Positions 1-8,961 are shown, numbered from the stretch's first letter. The stretch: 64,000 bases of DNA from Gillisia xinjiangensis (GCF_046298265.1 NZ_JBKAHK010000008.1:1-64000); one strand, 5' to 3'. Made by a program: numbers and translations. The notes: generated by a model not told the origin, from the sequence alone.

Positions 1-63
1 TGTTCCAAAGAGGAACACCAACTTAACAGAAGATCTATTTTTAGTGTTATAAAGATGAATTAA
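1..63 (+). CDS. OmpA-family protein, C-terminal end only (partial)
   Basis: Frame 1 is open from the window edge to TAA at 61-63 and encodes about 20 residues that include E-E-H-Q-L-N-R-R. This matches the last turn of OmpA-like peptidoglycan-binding domains, which usually end in an E/K-H-x-x-N-R-R-x-F pattern. It is followed about 40 bp later by a strong terminator, as expected for the true end of a gene. Only the last residues are visible, so the N-terminal architecture (for example TPR or PD40 repeats, common in this lineage) is unknown. The assignment rests on one short motif. Confidence 0.55.
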   Translation, partial: CSKEEHQLNRRSIFSVIKMN

Positions 64-104
64 AATTTTTTGCTGAAGAGTTAAAAGGCAAAAACAATTA
101 ATGG

Positions 105-150
105 TATTAAAAAAGCTACTCCTGTAAATGCAAGGGTAGCTTTTTTAATA
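105..150 (+). terminator. Intrinsic terminator after the OmpA-family gene
   Basis: Two perfectly complementary 15-nt arms (105-119 and 136-150) surround a 16-nt loop. The stem core is GCTAC/GTAGC flanked by A- and T-tracts, so the hairpin could work in both directions. It sits downstream of the plus-strand gene ending at 63, and convergent to the minus-strand gene ending at 322. Confidence 0.85.
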
Positions 151-235
151 CCTCATTGAGGGTTTAATTCCCCGAGGCTTGCCTCGATTTTTTAAAAGTA
201 ATTTCCAATTCATACCTCGTGGGCTTGCCCCGAGG
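151..235 (-). repeat. Modular palindromic repeat, copy A
   Basis: Read on the minus strand, this copy has a CCTCGGGG...CGAGG hairpin, a core TATGAATTGGAAA, a second GAGGCAAGCCTC palindrome, and an end module AATTAAACCCTCAATGAGG. The same module order, with variations, recurs at 1146-1251, 7274-7356 and 27213-27299. This copy looks the most complete. It lies between convergent genes. Confidence 0.8.
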
Positions 236-321
236 TTTCTGATTTTCAATTTTTCACCAAACTTAGAAGCTCATATATTCAGGATTTTTGAACCTTAGTA
301 GTATGGTTCCTTCCTTCCCTA

Positions 322-828
322 TTATCTTCTTACAAATATATTGGTGAAATAATTCTTTTCATTCTCATCCTGTTCAACAGATACGCCAAAATGAGTGAAG
401 TCTCCTTCTATATTCGCCAAATGGCCTTCGCTTTCTATCCAGGCCCGTACAACCGCATTTGCTGTACTGTAACCATATCCAACATTTTCACTCACCGACT
501 TAGCTCCTATCTCATCAACCAGGTTTGCAAATCTCACATTGAAATTGTCATGGTTAACAACATTTTTTTCTACCATATAAACCGTATGACTTTCGGCCTG
601 AAGGGTAATTTCATCAACTTTTTTAAGAGTACTTAGCCCTTTGCTTTTTCTGTAATCATTAACCGCATTTAAAATATCTACTTCAATCTGGCTGTAAGCG
701 AACGCGTCAACAAGATTTGCGGTTTTTAATTCGGCGTTTTTATTCGGAGAAATACTGTCTTTTGTGCATGAACTCAATGAAAAAACGCATAAAAAAATCA
801 GACACGACAGTTTTGTATTGTTAAACAT
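322..828 (-). CDS. CAP-domain (SCP/PR1-like) lipoprotein
   Basis: The start chosen at 828 gives a lipoprotein signal: a short basic start, a hydrophobic stretch, then L-S-S-C with the lipidated Cys near residue 20. A longer reading to 888 would place 20 unlikely residues before it. The mature part is a CAP domain. The sequence shows a N-H-D-N-F segment, S-E-N-V-G-Y-G and A-W-I-E-S-E-G-H, which hold the conserved His and Glu residues of the family. The final F-T-N-I-F-V strand is also typical. Bacterial CAP proteins are secreted or surface-anchored, and their biochemical role is generally unknown. The gene stands alone and converges on the OmpA-family gene. Confidence 0.85.
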   Translation of the reverse strand: MFNNTKLSCLIFLCVFSLSSCTKDSISPNKNAELKTANLVDAFAYSQIEVDILNAVNDYRKSKGLSTLKKVDEITLQAESHTVYMVEKNVVNHDNFNVRFANLVDEIGAKSVSENVGYGYSTANAVVRAWIESEGHLANIEGDFTHFGVSVEQDENEKNYFTNIFVRR

Positions 829-973
829 AAGCAAGTAGGTTAATAGGTTTGGAATAGCCAAAATACATAAAAAATCGTTTAAAAACACACCAAAAAGAAT
901 TTTTGATCTATTTTACGTTAATTTTAACTAAATTTGTAATATTATTCTTACATAATTAAGTACGGAAATCGAA

Positions 974-1065
974 TTGCAAGAACTAAAAGTGGAGTTATTA
1001 AAGGAAAAACACAGTAGGGCGGAAAGTAGGGAAATTGTAAATTATTAAAGGATCAACACTCCCGG
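974..1065 (+). pseudogene. Decayed N-terminal remnant of a conserved flavobacterial protein
   Basis: The gap 829-1252 holds no intact gene. From 971 a frame encodes L-Q-E-L-K-V-E-L-L-K-E-K-H-S-R-A and then R-E-I-V-N-Y before TAA at 1046. After a one-base shift the neighbouring frame gives K-D-Q-H-S-R before another stop at 1066. The two pieces join naturally as one amphipathic helical N-terminus. From memory they resemble the start of a HEAT-like protein common in Flavobacteria. A -7 box TAAATTTG at 929-936 lies just upstream, suggesting an old promoter. The rest of the gene is gone, replaced by repeat copy B. The identification is tentative. Confidence 0.35.
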
Positions 1066-1145
1066 TAAGGTTCACAGGGCAGAAAATGGTGGAAATAATA
1101 AATTAGAATGAGATCATCCAGGAAAGCAAGAACCTTTAGGCTATT

Positions 1146-1251
1146 CCACGAGGTATAACCCGATATTATCGGGAGGAAAATATTTTAAAAAATTCGAGTC
1201 AAGCCCGCCTGAATGATTCGGGAAGGCGGCGGGTTAAACCCTCAATGAGGG
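1146..1251 (+). repeat. Modular palindromic repeat, copy B
   Basis: This copy shares CACGAGGTAT, the GGAAAATA...TTTTAAAAA core and the end module TTAAACCCTCAATGAGGG with the other copies. It carries extra palindromes in place of standard modules: CCCGATATTATCGGG at 1159-1173, and a CGCCTGAATGATTCGGG...GGCGGCGGG segment. Its end lies 1 bp from the TAA of rnz (1253-1255), so it forms the 3' flank of that gene. Confidence 0.75.
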
Positions 1252-1252
1252 A

Positions 1253-2158
1253 TTAAAAGTTAAAGGTTTTTCCATCTTCGGCAAGTTGCACCGAATCAAA
1301 AACTGTTAAGGCTTCCTCTTTAAAAAGATTTATATTCCCATAACGCGTAGAATAATGTCCCAATATTAAGGTTTTAACCCTGGCCTGTTTGGCAATCATT
1401 GCAGCTTGTTTTGCCGTGGAATGTCTTGTAGGCTCTGCCAATTCCTGATTCACCTCTAAAAAAGTAGATTCATGATAAAGCACGGTTGCTTCCTTTATTT
1501 GAGGAACGATTTCAGGATAATAGACCGTATCACTGCAATAAGCATAACTTTTGGGTGGTTCCGGATCTGCCGTAACCAATTTATTGGGAATGGTTTTTCC
1601 GTCATTGGATTCCACGTCTTTCCCCAATTTCAGGCTTTTATAGAGAGAAACATCTATATTGTACTCCACTGCCTTATTGATGAGTAATTTTCTGGGACCG
1701 ATCTTTTCCTTAAATAAAAATCCATTGGTGTAGATACGATGCTTTAGCGGAACTGTTTCCACCGTTACTTTATCATCTTCATAAAGCAATTTCGGTTCTT
1801 TTCCTTCCAGTTCATGAAAGTACAAAGGGTAATTGGTCCAGGAATTTGAAAGCTTTAGCTGAAGGGTTATAATTTCCCTTATTCCTTTTGGGCCGTAAAC
1901 GTGAAGTTCTGCTTCTCTTTTTAAAAGTCGGAAGGTAGAAATCAACCCTACCAATCCATAGGAATGGTCTCCATGCAAATGAGAAATGAATATATGCCTG
2001 ATATTCGAGAATTTCACCTTATTTCTTCTCAATTCCACCTGGGTGCCTTCTCCGCAATCGATTAAAAAAAGATGATTGTTTATTTCCAGAACCTGGGAAG
2101 TAGGGTTGGTAAAAGTTCTTGGGGTAGCAGCGTAACAGCCTAATATTGTAAGTTTCAT
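1253..2158 (-). CDS. rnz: Ribonuclease Z
   Basis: A tRNA 3'-processing endonuclease of the metallo-beta-lactamase superfamily. It is 301 residues, typical of the short bacterial RNase Z. The first metal motif H60-L-H62-G-D64-H65 is intact. Further His residues follow in the S-D-T-V and the G-H-Y-S-T-R segments, and the start M-K-L-T-I-L-G-C is the usual first strand. It cleaves the 3' trailer from pre-tRNAs, which matters here because the tRNA-Met in this window has no encoded CCA. It lies 174 bp downstream of the pyrR-pyrB-110 aa operon on the same strand and may have its own promoter. Confidence 0.93.
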   Translation of the reverse strand: MKLTILGCYAATPRTFTNPTSQVLEINNHLFLIDCGEGTQVELRRNKVKFSNIRHIFISHLHGDHSYGLVGLISTFRLLKREAELHVYGPKGIREIITLQLKLSNSWTNYPLYFHELEGKEPKLLYEDDKVTVETVPLKHRIYTNGFLFKEKIGPRKLLINKAVEYNIDVSLYKSLKLGKDVESNDGKTIPNKLVTADPEPPKSYAYCSDTVYYPEIVPQIKEATVLYHESTFLEVNQELAEPTRHSTAKQAAMIAKQARVKTLILGHYSTRYGNINLFKEEALTVFDSVQLAEDGKTFNF

Positions 2159-2332
2159 TAATTAACTAATTAATTTTTTCTCTAAAAAAACCCATGAATT
2201 CAATTCTCTCCTGATCTATTTTTGGATGCTATAAAAACCGAAAGTAGAATCCAGGATTGCTAGAGTTAGATAATTCTGAAAAAATATGGTTTCAGAGCGG
2301 AAGGGTATCATAGAATTAAAACTATAAAAGGA

Positions 2333-2665
2333 TTATAGTCCCAGTTCCCGTTGCAGTTCATCCATATTTATAACATCCTCTGCCTCCCTTAAGGTTGGGG
2401 CCACTATTAAATCTTCAGGCACTTTATCTATTTCAATATTGTCTTTTACAATAACAAAGGATTTTTTCTCATTAAAGTGTATCATTGCGATTTCCAAAAA
2501 CATCAACAATTGTTCAGAACTTAGATTTTTATGCTCCAGCAAATTGACCACTAAATTATATTCTTTAAAATCGGAATGTCTTTTGGTCAATTCATCCGCA
2601 AATGCGGTTAAATCACCCTTTTCATCCTTAAGTATCTTATAATTCTCTTTTTCAGTAATTTGCAT
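2333..2665 (-). CDS. Conserved small protein, possibly STAS-like
   Basis: 110 residues, acidic and soluble, with no signal peptide. The pattern of alternating strands and helices (Y-N-L-V-V-N-L-L, then a helix, then S-F-V-I-V-K) suggests a STAS-like alpha/beta fold. In flavobacterial genomes small proteins of this type sit beside rnz and are sometimes labelled RNase Z by transfer, but no nuclease motif is present. It begins 23 bp after the pyrB stop, so it is probably the third gene of the pyrR-pyrB transcript. Function unknown. Confidence 0.75.
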   Translation of the reverse strand: MQITEKENYKILKDEKGDLTAFADELTKRHSDFKEYNLVVNLLEHKNLSSEQLLMFLEIAMIHFNEKKSFVIVKDNIEIDKVPEDLIVAPTLREAEDVINMDELQRELGL

Positions 2666-2688
2666 GATGCTATATTTTAATATATTCG

Positions 2689-3618
2689 CTACGGCTTAAT
2701 TTTAGAAGCTAAAAGGTAAATTACAGCCATTCTAATTGCAACGCCATTTTGTACCTGATCCAGAATGATGGCCTGTTTTGAATCGGCTACATCGCTGGTT
2801 ATCTCTACTCCCCTATTAATTGGCCCGGGGTGCATTACAACAATCTCTTTATTTAAAGAGTTTAAAATTTCCTTATTTAAGCCAAATTGTTGTGTGTATT
2901 CCCTGGTACTTGGAAAATAACTTATCTCCATCCGTTCATTTTGTACCCGGAGCATATTTGCCACATCACACCATTCCAGAGCTTTTATAAGGCTTGTTTC
3001 CACACCAACCCCCAAAGACTGGATATACTTCGGAATCAGGGTTTTTGGCCCGCAAACCTTCACTTCAGCTCCCTGAAGTTTTAGTGCAAAAATATTTGAA
3101 AGCGCCACGCGGCTATGCAGAATATCTCCCACAATAACCACTTTTTTACCTTTAACTTCTCCTAATTTCTCCCTTATAGAATAGCTATCCAGCAAGGCCT
3201 GTGTGGGATGCTCATGAGTTCCATCTCCTGCATTTATAATACTTGCACTTACGTTTTTTGAAAGGAATATGCCCGCTCCGGGATTTGGATGACGCATCAC
3301 CACCATATCCACTTTCATTGCCAAAATATTATTTACGGTGTCTATAAGCGTTTCTCCTTTGCTAACAGAAGAAGATCCTGCAGAAAAATTAATAACATCG
3401 GCACTAAGTCTTTTTTCTGCCAGTTCAAAGGAAAGCCGTGTCCTGGTGCTGTTTTCAAAAAACAAATTGGCGATGGTAATATCCCGTAAAGAGGGAACTT
3501 TTTTAATTGGACGGTTGATCACCTCTTTAAAATGGTCGGCGGTTTTAAATATTAAATCAATATCCTCCGGAGTAAGATATTTAATACCTAATAAGTGGCT
3601 AACACTTAATTCGCTCAT
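2689..3618 (-). CDS. pyrB: Aspartate carbamoyltransferase catalytic subunit
   Basis: Catalyses carbamoyl phosphate plus aspartate to carbamoyl-aspartate, the committed step of pyrimidine synthesis. It is 309 residues, the usual catalytic-chain length. The carbamoyl-phosphate loop S57-T-R-T-R61 is intact, as are H-P-T-Q-A-L-L-D and the aspartate-site H-P-G-P-I-N-R-G. It starts 3 bp after the pyrR stop, a translationally coupled pair. No pyrI regulatory chain lies nearby. A dihydroorotase-like protein without metal ligands is encoded far away at 43.6 kb. In some bacteria such inactive partners associate with this enzyme. Confidence 0.96.
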   Translation of the reverse strand: MSELSVSHLLGIKYLTPEDIDLIFKTADHFKEVINRPIKKVPSLRDITIANLFFENSTRTRLSFELAEKRLSADVINFSAGSSSVSKGETLIDTVNNILAMKVDMVVMRHPNPGAGIFLSKNVSASIINAGDGTHEHPTQALLDSYSIREKLGEVKGKKVVIVGDILHSRVALSNIFALKLQGAEVKVCGPKTLIPKYIQSLGVGVETSLIKALEWCDVANMLRVQNERMEISYFPSTREYTQQFGLNKEILNSLNKEIVVMHPGPINRGVEITSDVADSKQAIILDQVQNGVAIRMAVIYLLASKIKP

Positions 3619-3621
3619 AGG

Positions 3622-4200
3622 TTACTCTTTTTTTTGTTTTCCCTGCACCTGGGAATTGTTTTCCTTTGGTAATAAATACACCGCATCTTCGCCATGAAGT
3701 TCCTTCCAGTGCACTTTCACCTTTTCATCGTTAATGGCATCTACCTGCCTTCCGTTATAATCTGGCTGAATTGGTAAATGTCGGCTGAATCTTCGGTCTA
3801 TCAGGGTAAGTAATTCTATTTCCTTTGGCCTTCCAAAAGATTGGATCGCGGTAAGAGCGGCACGAATGCTTCGGCCGGTATAAAGCACATCATCTATAAA
3901 GATCACCTGCTTATCTTCAACTATAAAATCTATTTTTGTTCTATTTGCCTCAAGGGGTTTATCGCTTCTCCTGAAATCATCCCGGTAAAAAGTAATGTCC
4001 AGATGTCCATACGGAATGTTCTTTATATTGAATTCCTCCTGCAGAAGTTTTATGATCCTGTCAGCCAAAAAGACTCCCCTCGGCTGAATTCCAATGATGA
4101 CTGTGTTTTCAAAACCCGGATGATCTTCGATTAACTGGCAAGCCAACCGATGTAGAATAATGTTGATTTCCTTTGCGTTTAACAACACTTTTTGGCTCAT
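3622..4200 (-). CDS. pyrR: PyrR-type pyrimidine regulator / uracil phosphoribosyltransferase
   Basis: 192 residues of the phosphoribosyltransferase fold. The PRPP-binding motif V-I-F-I-D-D-V-L-Y-T-G-R-S lies at residues 99-111, and I-G-I-Q-P-R-G-V near residue 37 is typical of PyrR. PyrR proteins bind pyr mRNA in response to UMP and usually retain some uracil phosphoribosyltransferase activity. It is the first gene of the operon, ahead of pyrB. I did not recognise a PyrR anti-antiterminator structure in the 96-bp leader, so its regulatory mode here is open. The C-terminal Q-G-K-Q-K-K-E tail is basic. Confidence 0.93.
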   Translation of the reverse strand: MSQKVLLNAKEINIILHRLACQLIEDHPGFENTVIIGIQPRGVFLADRIIKLLQEEFNIKNIPYGHLDITFYRDDFRRSDKPLEANRTKIDFIVEDKQVIFIDDVLYTGRSIRAALTAIQSFGRPKEIELLTLIDRRFSRHLPIQPDYNGRQVDAINDEKVKVHWKELHGEDAVYLLPKENNSQVQGKQKKE

Positions 4201-4226
4201 AACTTTTTTTGCTGTGCTTATATAAA

Positions 4227-4234
4227 CAAAAGTA
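4227..4234 (-). promoter_or_regulatory. -7 box for the pyrR-pyrB operon
   Basis: On the minus strand this reads TACTTTTG, a full match to the Bacteroidetes -7 consensus TAnnTTTG, 27 bp before the pyrR ATG. A clear TTTG at -33 is not seen. Confidence 0.5.
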
Positions 4235-4296
4235 AGATTTTTTTTAGAAGATAGATTGTTTAAAATTTAAAGTTCTGGATTCAATGGCTAGGGCTA

Positions 4297-5490
4297 CTAT
4301 TCTACAATATACATCTCATTGGATGCCCGGATATAATCCTGCGGATTAAAAGTGGTTTCAAAACTGTTTCGCACCAAATCCAGTTTTAGGTCTAGTTGAG
4401 CTACCCTATCCTTCAGAAATTCATCCTGTTTGTATTTATTGATGAGCACTTTATATTTATCAAGATTTTCAAGAATTCTGAAAGTAAGCGTACCAAATCT
4501 TATTTTTAAATTTTGAACAGTAACCATCTGGTTATAATATTCCTGCTTCCAGTTCTCAGGGTTTTTATTCTTCACTTCCGAAATTTTATCTTCTGCTATT
4601 TTGGAAATATCAATTATATATTGCGTCCGTTTTTTGGCATCGGTCTCATCGGTGAAATTTTTCTTGAAATCAGATCGGTTAATTCCCAATATCGCCACAA
4701 AGTTTTCCTCCATCGCCCTATTCTGAAGTTCTTTAAGTTCATCAAGACTTTTGGTGATCGCTTTCCATTCGGTTTCTATCAGGTCTTTATCATGTGTGAA
4801 TTGAGAGACGGAAGTAGTGAGCTTAAACATGCTCAAACTTTTTTCCCTAAGATCTTTGTCGCGTTTTCCCAGAGAATTTATAAAAGTTCCTATTCCATCA
4901 AAAAGGCTTCCAGCAAACATTCCTGTAAATGGAGTGCCTTCAGCAAGATTTCCGGTAACCTGTAATATATGACTAAGCGCTGCCAGGCGGGCTTGATCTT
5001 TTTTATTGTCTTCTATATATTTTTCAAATTCCTTAAACCAGGCTTCGTACCCGGGATACGTCATAGGATTACTCACTTTGTCCAGCGTGGTGTAGAATTC
5101 CCGTGAACTGTTAAAAAGATTCAATGGTTTTATTTCCCGCTCCATGGAAGCCAGATTGAGCACTGCAGAGCTATAATTATACTTGTATACAGAAATAGCA
5201 TTTTTATCCAGTTCGGACTGTTTTTCTTCCAGAATCTGTACCCGTTCTAACAATTTATCAATTTTCTCTGCAGAAGAACTCGTATTTTTAATACTTTCAT
5301 CAAGATTGGTGAGTTTGGCATCGATTTGTCTGATACGAAAATCCAGATTTTCCTTTTGAAGGGAACGCTCCCGGTTTAGCTCTGTGAGTACAAGGGCAGT
5401 TACGCTCTTATTATCATCGGTTAGTTGTGAATACCCCGAAAAGTGGGATAAAACAAGTACTATTAAAATTCCGTAAATTGATTTCTTCAT
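4297..5490 (-). CDS. Secreted coiled-coil protein of unknown function
   Basis: 397 residues beginning with a signal peptide (M-K-K-S-I-Y-G-I-L-I-V-L-V-L) that appears to be cleaved after G-Y-S. Residues about 30-110 are rich in E, K, L and Q with heptad-like spacing and predict a coiled coil. A short glycine-rich segment (G-T-P-F-T-G-M-F-A-G) around residue 195 breaks the helical pattern, and the rest is again mostly helical. No enzyme motif, lipobox or membrane anchor is visible. It is a single gene with large flanking gaps. I do not recognise the family. A periplasmic structural or scaffold role would be a guess. Confidence 0.7.
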   Translation of the reverse strand: MKKSIYGILIVLVLSHFSGYSQLTDDNKSVTALVLTELNRERSLQKENLDFRIRQIDAKLTNLDESIKNTSSSAEKIDKLLERVQILEEKQSELDKNAISVYKYNYSSAVLNLASMEREIKPLNLFNSSREFYTTLDKVSNPMTYPGYEAWFKEFEKYIEDNKKDQARLAALSHILQVTGNLAEGTPFTGMFAGSLFDGIGTFINSLGKRDKDLREKSLSMFKLTTSVSQFTHDKDLIETEWKAITKSLDELKELQNRAMEENFVAILGINRSDFKKNFTDETDAKKRTQYIIDISKIAEDKISEVKNKNPENWKQEYYNQMVTVQNLKIRFGTLTFRILENLDKYKVLINKYKQDEFLKDRVAQLDLKLDLVRNSFETTFNPQDYIRASNEMYIVE

Positions 5491-5988
5491 CCTTTAATAT
5501 TTTAATCCTCTAGTTGATAACGGAATACGGCTAATCATATTTTATGCCGATATTTATTTCAAATTTAAAATGTTGTAAGTTCACTTAACAAGCGTTCTCT
5601 GTTGTTAATTCAACTTACTTTCTTAAAGTAAAAAATAAAAAAGATTCCTGAAATAAAATTCCAGAATACCATGAATGATTTCCCAAGGAGCATATGCATA
5701 AAATCTCGCAATCTTAATATAGATTTTAAGTTGATTTTTTTCTGAAAGCCCTTTGAATGTCATTTGAATCTGCTGAAAAACGGTGTCTCCAACTCGCAGA
5801 ATTAGATAATCTTTTACTTTAATTCTGTTAATAAATAATAGATTTTCAGTATCTTAGAAGGTATAATTTCGGATTAACCAAAATATCTGAATTAATTTAA
5901 GACCAATTGTTAAAATTAATAAATAACTGATAATTAAATATCTCTTTGGTTTAAATTACTTTGATTATTAAATAATAAATCAATAAAA
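5491..5988. other. 498-bp intergenic region, no gene recognised
   Basis: Very AT-rich. No open frame on either strand shows recognisable protein motifs, and no strong terminator or full promoter match was found. It separates two divergent genes (4297-5490 minus and 5989-7263 plus), so it must hold both promoters. The stretch TTACTTTG at 5956-5963 is a near match to the -7 box for the plus-strand gene. Confidence 0.5.
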
Positions 5989-7263
5989 ATGAAAATTAAA
6001 AAATCCCTATTTTTCACTTATCCTATTATGTTTTTGCTGACTTTTCTCCTTTCAGGAAGCATTTTCGCTGTTGAACCTGTTGAAATTATCCAACAAACAA
6101 CCGAATATAAAGGTGTTGTTGTTGATAGTAGATCCGGAGATGAAATAGCATCTGCATACCTTACCGTAGTTGGAACCAATATTTCAACCATCACCAATGC
6201 CGATGGAGAATTTTCCATTAAAATCCCTGTAACATTGAGTGAAGCAACGATTACCACCTCCCATCTTGGATACCAGAGTAAAACCCTTCCCCTGTCTTTT
6301 TTTAAAGCTGAAAATACACGGGTGGAACTTGATGAAATTGCAGAACGGTTATCTGAGATCAGTATATATGACGGAGGTGATGCACAATCCCTTGTAAAAA
6401 AAATGTTTGAGAAAAAGGAATCTAATTATGTAGACGAGCCAATTCTTATGACTGCTTTCTATCGGGAAACCATTAAAAAAGGAAGAAGAAATGTATCTCT
6501 TTCAGAAGCTGTGGTAAAAATATATAAGGCTCCGTACGATTCTTTTTCAAATGATGAAATCTCTTTGTTTAAGGCGCGTAAAACCGCCGATTATGAAAAG
6601 CTTGATACACTTGCCCTTAAATTAAGGGGCGGGCCTTATAATACCTTATATGTGGACATAATAAAGTATCCTCAATATCTTATGGAACCCGATATGCTCC
6701 AAAATTTTAAATTTGATTTTGATGCGCCTGTAAGGTTGGATAATCAAAATTTGTACGTGGTAAACTTTGAAAGTCATACTAAATCAATTCCCTGGTATTA
6801 TGGTAAATTATTTATTGATACCGAAACCCTAAGTCTGGTAAAAGCTACGTATAATTTAAATGTGGATAACCGGAAAATGGCAAGTCAAATGTTTGTTAGA
6901 AAAAAACCGCGGGGATCTACCGTTTATCCAATAGATGTATCCTATCAGGTAGATTATCGCCAAAACGATGGGAAATGGCAATATGGATATGGAACAGCCA
7001 ACCTGGTATTTGTGGTGAACTGGAAAAATAAGCTATTCAATTCGCGATATACCGTAAACGGTGAAATGGCGGTAACCGATTGGGAAACCCTTCCCGACTT
7101 TAAAATAAAAAAGGATGACTCCTTTATAAAACCTTCTGTCGTAATGTCTGATGATGTTTCAGGGTTTACCGACGTGAATTTCTGGGGAAATAATAATATT
7201 ATTGAACCGGAAAAATCAATCCAAAATGCAATTGAAAAAATTCAACGCCAGCTACAGGAATAA
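5989..7263 (+). CDS. CarboxypepD_reg-like domain surface protein
   Basis: 424 residues. A signal peptide covers residues 1-28 and ends near S-I-F-A-V-E. A CarboxypepD_reg-like beta-sandwich follows at about 38-115 (Y-K-G-V-V-V-D, then I-T-N-A-D-G-E-F-S-I and a T-S-H-L-G-Y-Q segment). The remaining 300 residues resemble the C-terminal region found with this domain in Bacteroidetes outer-surface proteins, with many alternating beta strands and W/Y residues. These proteins are usually periplasmic or outer-membrane associated, with unknown substrate. The gene is monocistronic and is followed by repeat copy C. Confidence 0.75.
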   Translation: MKIKKSLFFTYPIMFLLTFLLSGSIFAVEPVEIIQQTTEYKGVVVDSRSGDEIASAYLTVVGTNISTITNADGEFSIKIPVTLSEATITTSHLGYQSKTLPLSFFKAENTRVELDEIAERLSEISIYDGGDAQSLVKKMFEKKESNYVDEPILMTAFYRETIKKGRRNVSLSEAVVKIYKAPYDSFSNDEISLFKARKTADYEKLDTLALKLRGGPYNTLYVDIIKYPQYLMEPDMLQNFKFDFDAPVRLDNQNLYVVNFESHTKSIPWYYGKLFIDTETLSLVKATYNLNVDNRKMASQMFVRKKPRGSTVYPIDVSYQVDYRQNDGKWQYGYGTANLVFVVNWKNKLFNSRYTVNGEMAVTDWETLPDFKIKKDDSFIKPSVVMSDDVSGFTDVNFWGNNNIIEPEKSIQNAIEKIQRQLQE

Positions 7264-7273
7264 AAAGCATAAA

Positions 7274-7356
7274 TCTCGGGGAAAGCCTGAGACATGAATT
7301 GGAAAATACTTTTAAAAATCGATGCAAGCCTCGGGAAATTAAACCCTCAATGAGGG
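7274..7356 (+). repeat. Modular palindromic repeat, copy C
   Basis: The copy matches A over CTCGGGG, the core CATGAATTGGAAAATACTTT, GCAAGCCTCGGG and the end AATTAAACCCTCAATGAGGG. Mutations have weakened the first hairpin. It lies in the 169-bp gap between the convergent 5989-7263 gene and malQ. Confidence 0.8.
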
Positions 7357-7432
7357 ATTAATTTATAATCTACTTTTCAAAAATTTCTGTAAAAGAAACC
7401 TAAGAATAGAATAACCCCTTAAAACTAATACG

Positions 7433-8959
7433 TTAACTTTTAAGGGATTTTTCATTTTCCGGAATTTCAGATCTTCCGTATAATTCATTCATTGCTTTGA
7501 GTTCATCAGAATATAGTAGGGGAATATCTTCATAATCCACCCGCCAGGTCCAGTTTCCCTTTGTACTTCCGGGAATATTCATGAGTGCTTCCCCTCCCAA
7601 ACCAATGATATCCTGCATTGGGATAATTGCAACCCTGGCAACAGAGTTAAGTGCCATTTTGTGCATGTGCAAATGAATGTTCTTTGAAGTAACCCTGGCA
7701 CCAACATAATCCCTAAAATGGCGTTTTACTATCTTATCTGCCTTTTCAAACCAGCCTCTGGAAGTGTTATTATCGTGAGTTCCGGTATACACAAGATTAT
7801 TAGGTAAGTGATTAAATGGCAAATAAGTATTTTCCACCCGCTCTTCACCAAATGCAAATTGCAGCACTTTCATACCCGGGAAATTAAAATCTTTAATAAG
7901 TTTATAAACAGGCTCATCCAGAGAACCAAGATCTTCAGCTATTAAAGGCATTTCAGGGAATTTCTTTTGAACTATATTAAACAAATCATTCCCTGGAGCT
8001 TTTGTCCATTTCCCGTTTTCTGCAGTCTTATCACCGGCATTAACTTCCCAATAAGCCGAAAAGGCTCTAAAATGATCCAGCCTAACCAGGTCGAACAAAA
8101 GCAAGTTCTGCCGTATCCTCTCAATCCACCAATCATATTTATTAAGTTGCAGTTTTTTCCAGTTGTAAACCGGAGTTCCCCATAACTGCCCTGTTTCACT
8201 AAAATAATCTGGTGGAACCCCTGAGATTTTAGCAGGTTCTTTATTTTTATCCAGCTTAAAATAACTGGCATTCGCCCAGCAATCTGCACTTTCGTGGTTA
8301 ATATAAAAGGGAATATCTCCAATAAAATTAACCTTGTTTAGATGCGCATAATCAGAAAGTAAATTCCACTGAGAAAAGAACAGGAACTGAAAATACTTTG
8401 TTTTTTCAATTTCTTCAAGGTGTTCTTTCCTTGCTTTATTTAATGCTGCAGCTTTCCGGTCCCGCAAGGTCTCCGGCCATAAATTCCAGGAAACCCCAAA
8501 ATGTTTACGCAAAGCTTTGTAAAGGCTGTAATCATCAAGCCATGATGCATGAGTTTTACAAAAATCCTTAAAAGCCGCAGGTATTTTTTTCTTTTTGAAA
8601 TTAACAAAAGCTTCATCAAGTAAGGCTTTCTTAAATGTAGATACAGTTTCAAAATCTACTTTTGAAGGAATGGTATCTACAGGAAGTTCAAAATTTTGTA
8701 AATCGACCGCTCCCTCCCGTTCCAGAAGTTCGGGACTAATAAGGAGCGTATTCCCGGCAAATGCAGAATCACTGCTGTATGGAGAATGGGTGAAAGCCGC
8801 ATCTGTAGGGTTTAATGGAAGAATTTGCCAGTATTTATGGCCCGATGCCTCCAGAAAATCTATAAATTCATATGCTTCAGGCCCCATATCTCCAATACCA
8901 AAAGGGGATGGCAAAGAGGTAATATGAATTAAAATACCACTGCTCCTTTTTAACTCCAT
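7433..8959 (-). CDS. malQ: 4-alpha-glucanotransferase (amylomaltase)
   Basis: GH77 enzyme that moves alpha-1,4-glucan segments between maltodextrins and releases glucose. It is 508 residues, the normal bacterial amylomaltase length. Family features seen are R-S-S-G-I-L-I-H-I-T-S-L-P-S-P-F-G-I-G-D near the start, the nucleophile region L-V-R-L-D-H-F-R-A-F, L-I-A-E-D-L-G and Y-T-G-T-H-D-N-N-T. It begins 2 bp after the treY stop, as the last gene of the treZ - GH57 - treY - malQ operon. There it would re-extend the short maltodextrins left by TreY/TreZ. Confidence 0.95.
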   Translation of the reverse strand: MELKRSSGILIHITSLPSPFGIGDMGPEAYEFIDFLEASGHKYWQILPLNPTDAAFTHSPYSSDSAFAGNTLLISPELLEREGAVDLQNFELPVDTIPSKVDFETVSTFKKALLDEAFVNFKKKKIPAAFKDFCKTHASWLDDYSLYKALRKHFGVSWNLWPETLRDRKAAALNKARKEHLEEIEKTKYFQFLFFSQWNLLSDYAHLNKVNFIGDIPFYINHESADCWANASYFKLDKNKEPAKISGVPPDYFSETGQLWGTPVYNWKKLQLNKYDWWIERIRQNLLLFDLVRLDHFRAFSAYWEVNAGDKTAENGKWTKAPGNDLFNIVQKKFPEMPLIAEDLGSLDEPVYKLIKDFNFPGMKVLQFAFGEERVENTYLPFNHLPNNLVYTGTHDNNTSRGWFEKADKIVKRHFRDYVGARVTSKNIHLHMHKMALNSVARVAIIPMQDIIGLGGEALMNIPGSTKGNWTWRVDYEDIPLLYSDELKAMNELYGRSEIPENEKSLKS

Positions 8960-8961
8960 AT

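Noticed and set aside
391..636. Plus-strand open frame of 81 codons
   Set aside because: It lies opposite the CAP-domain lipoprotein gene, which has clear domain motifs. The plus frame shows no protein character.
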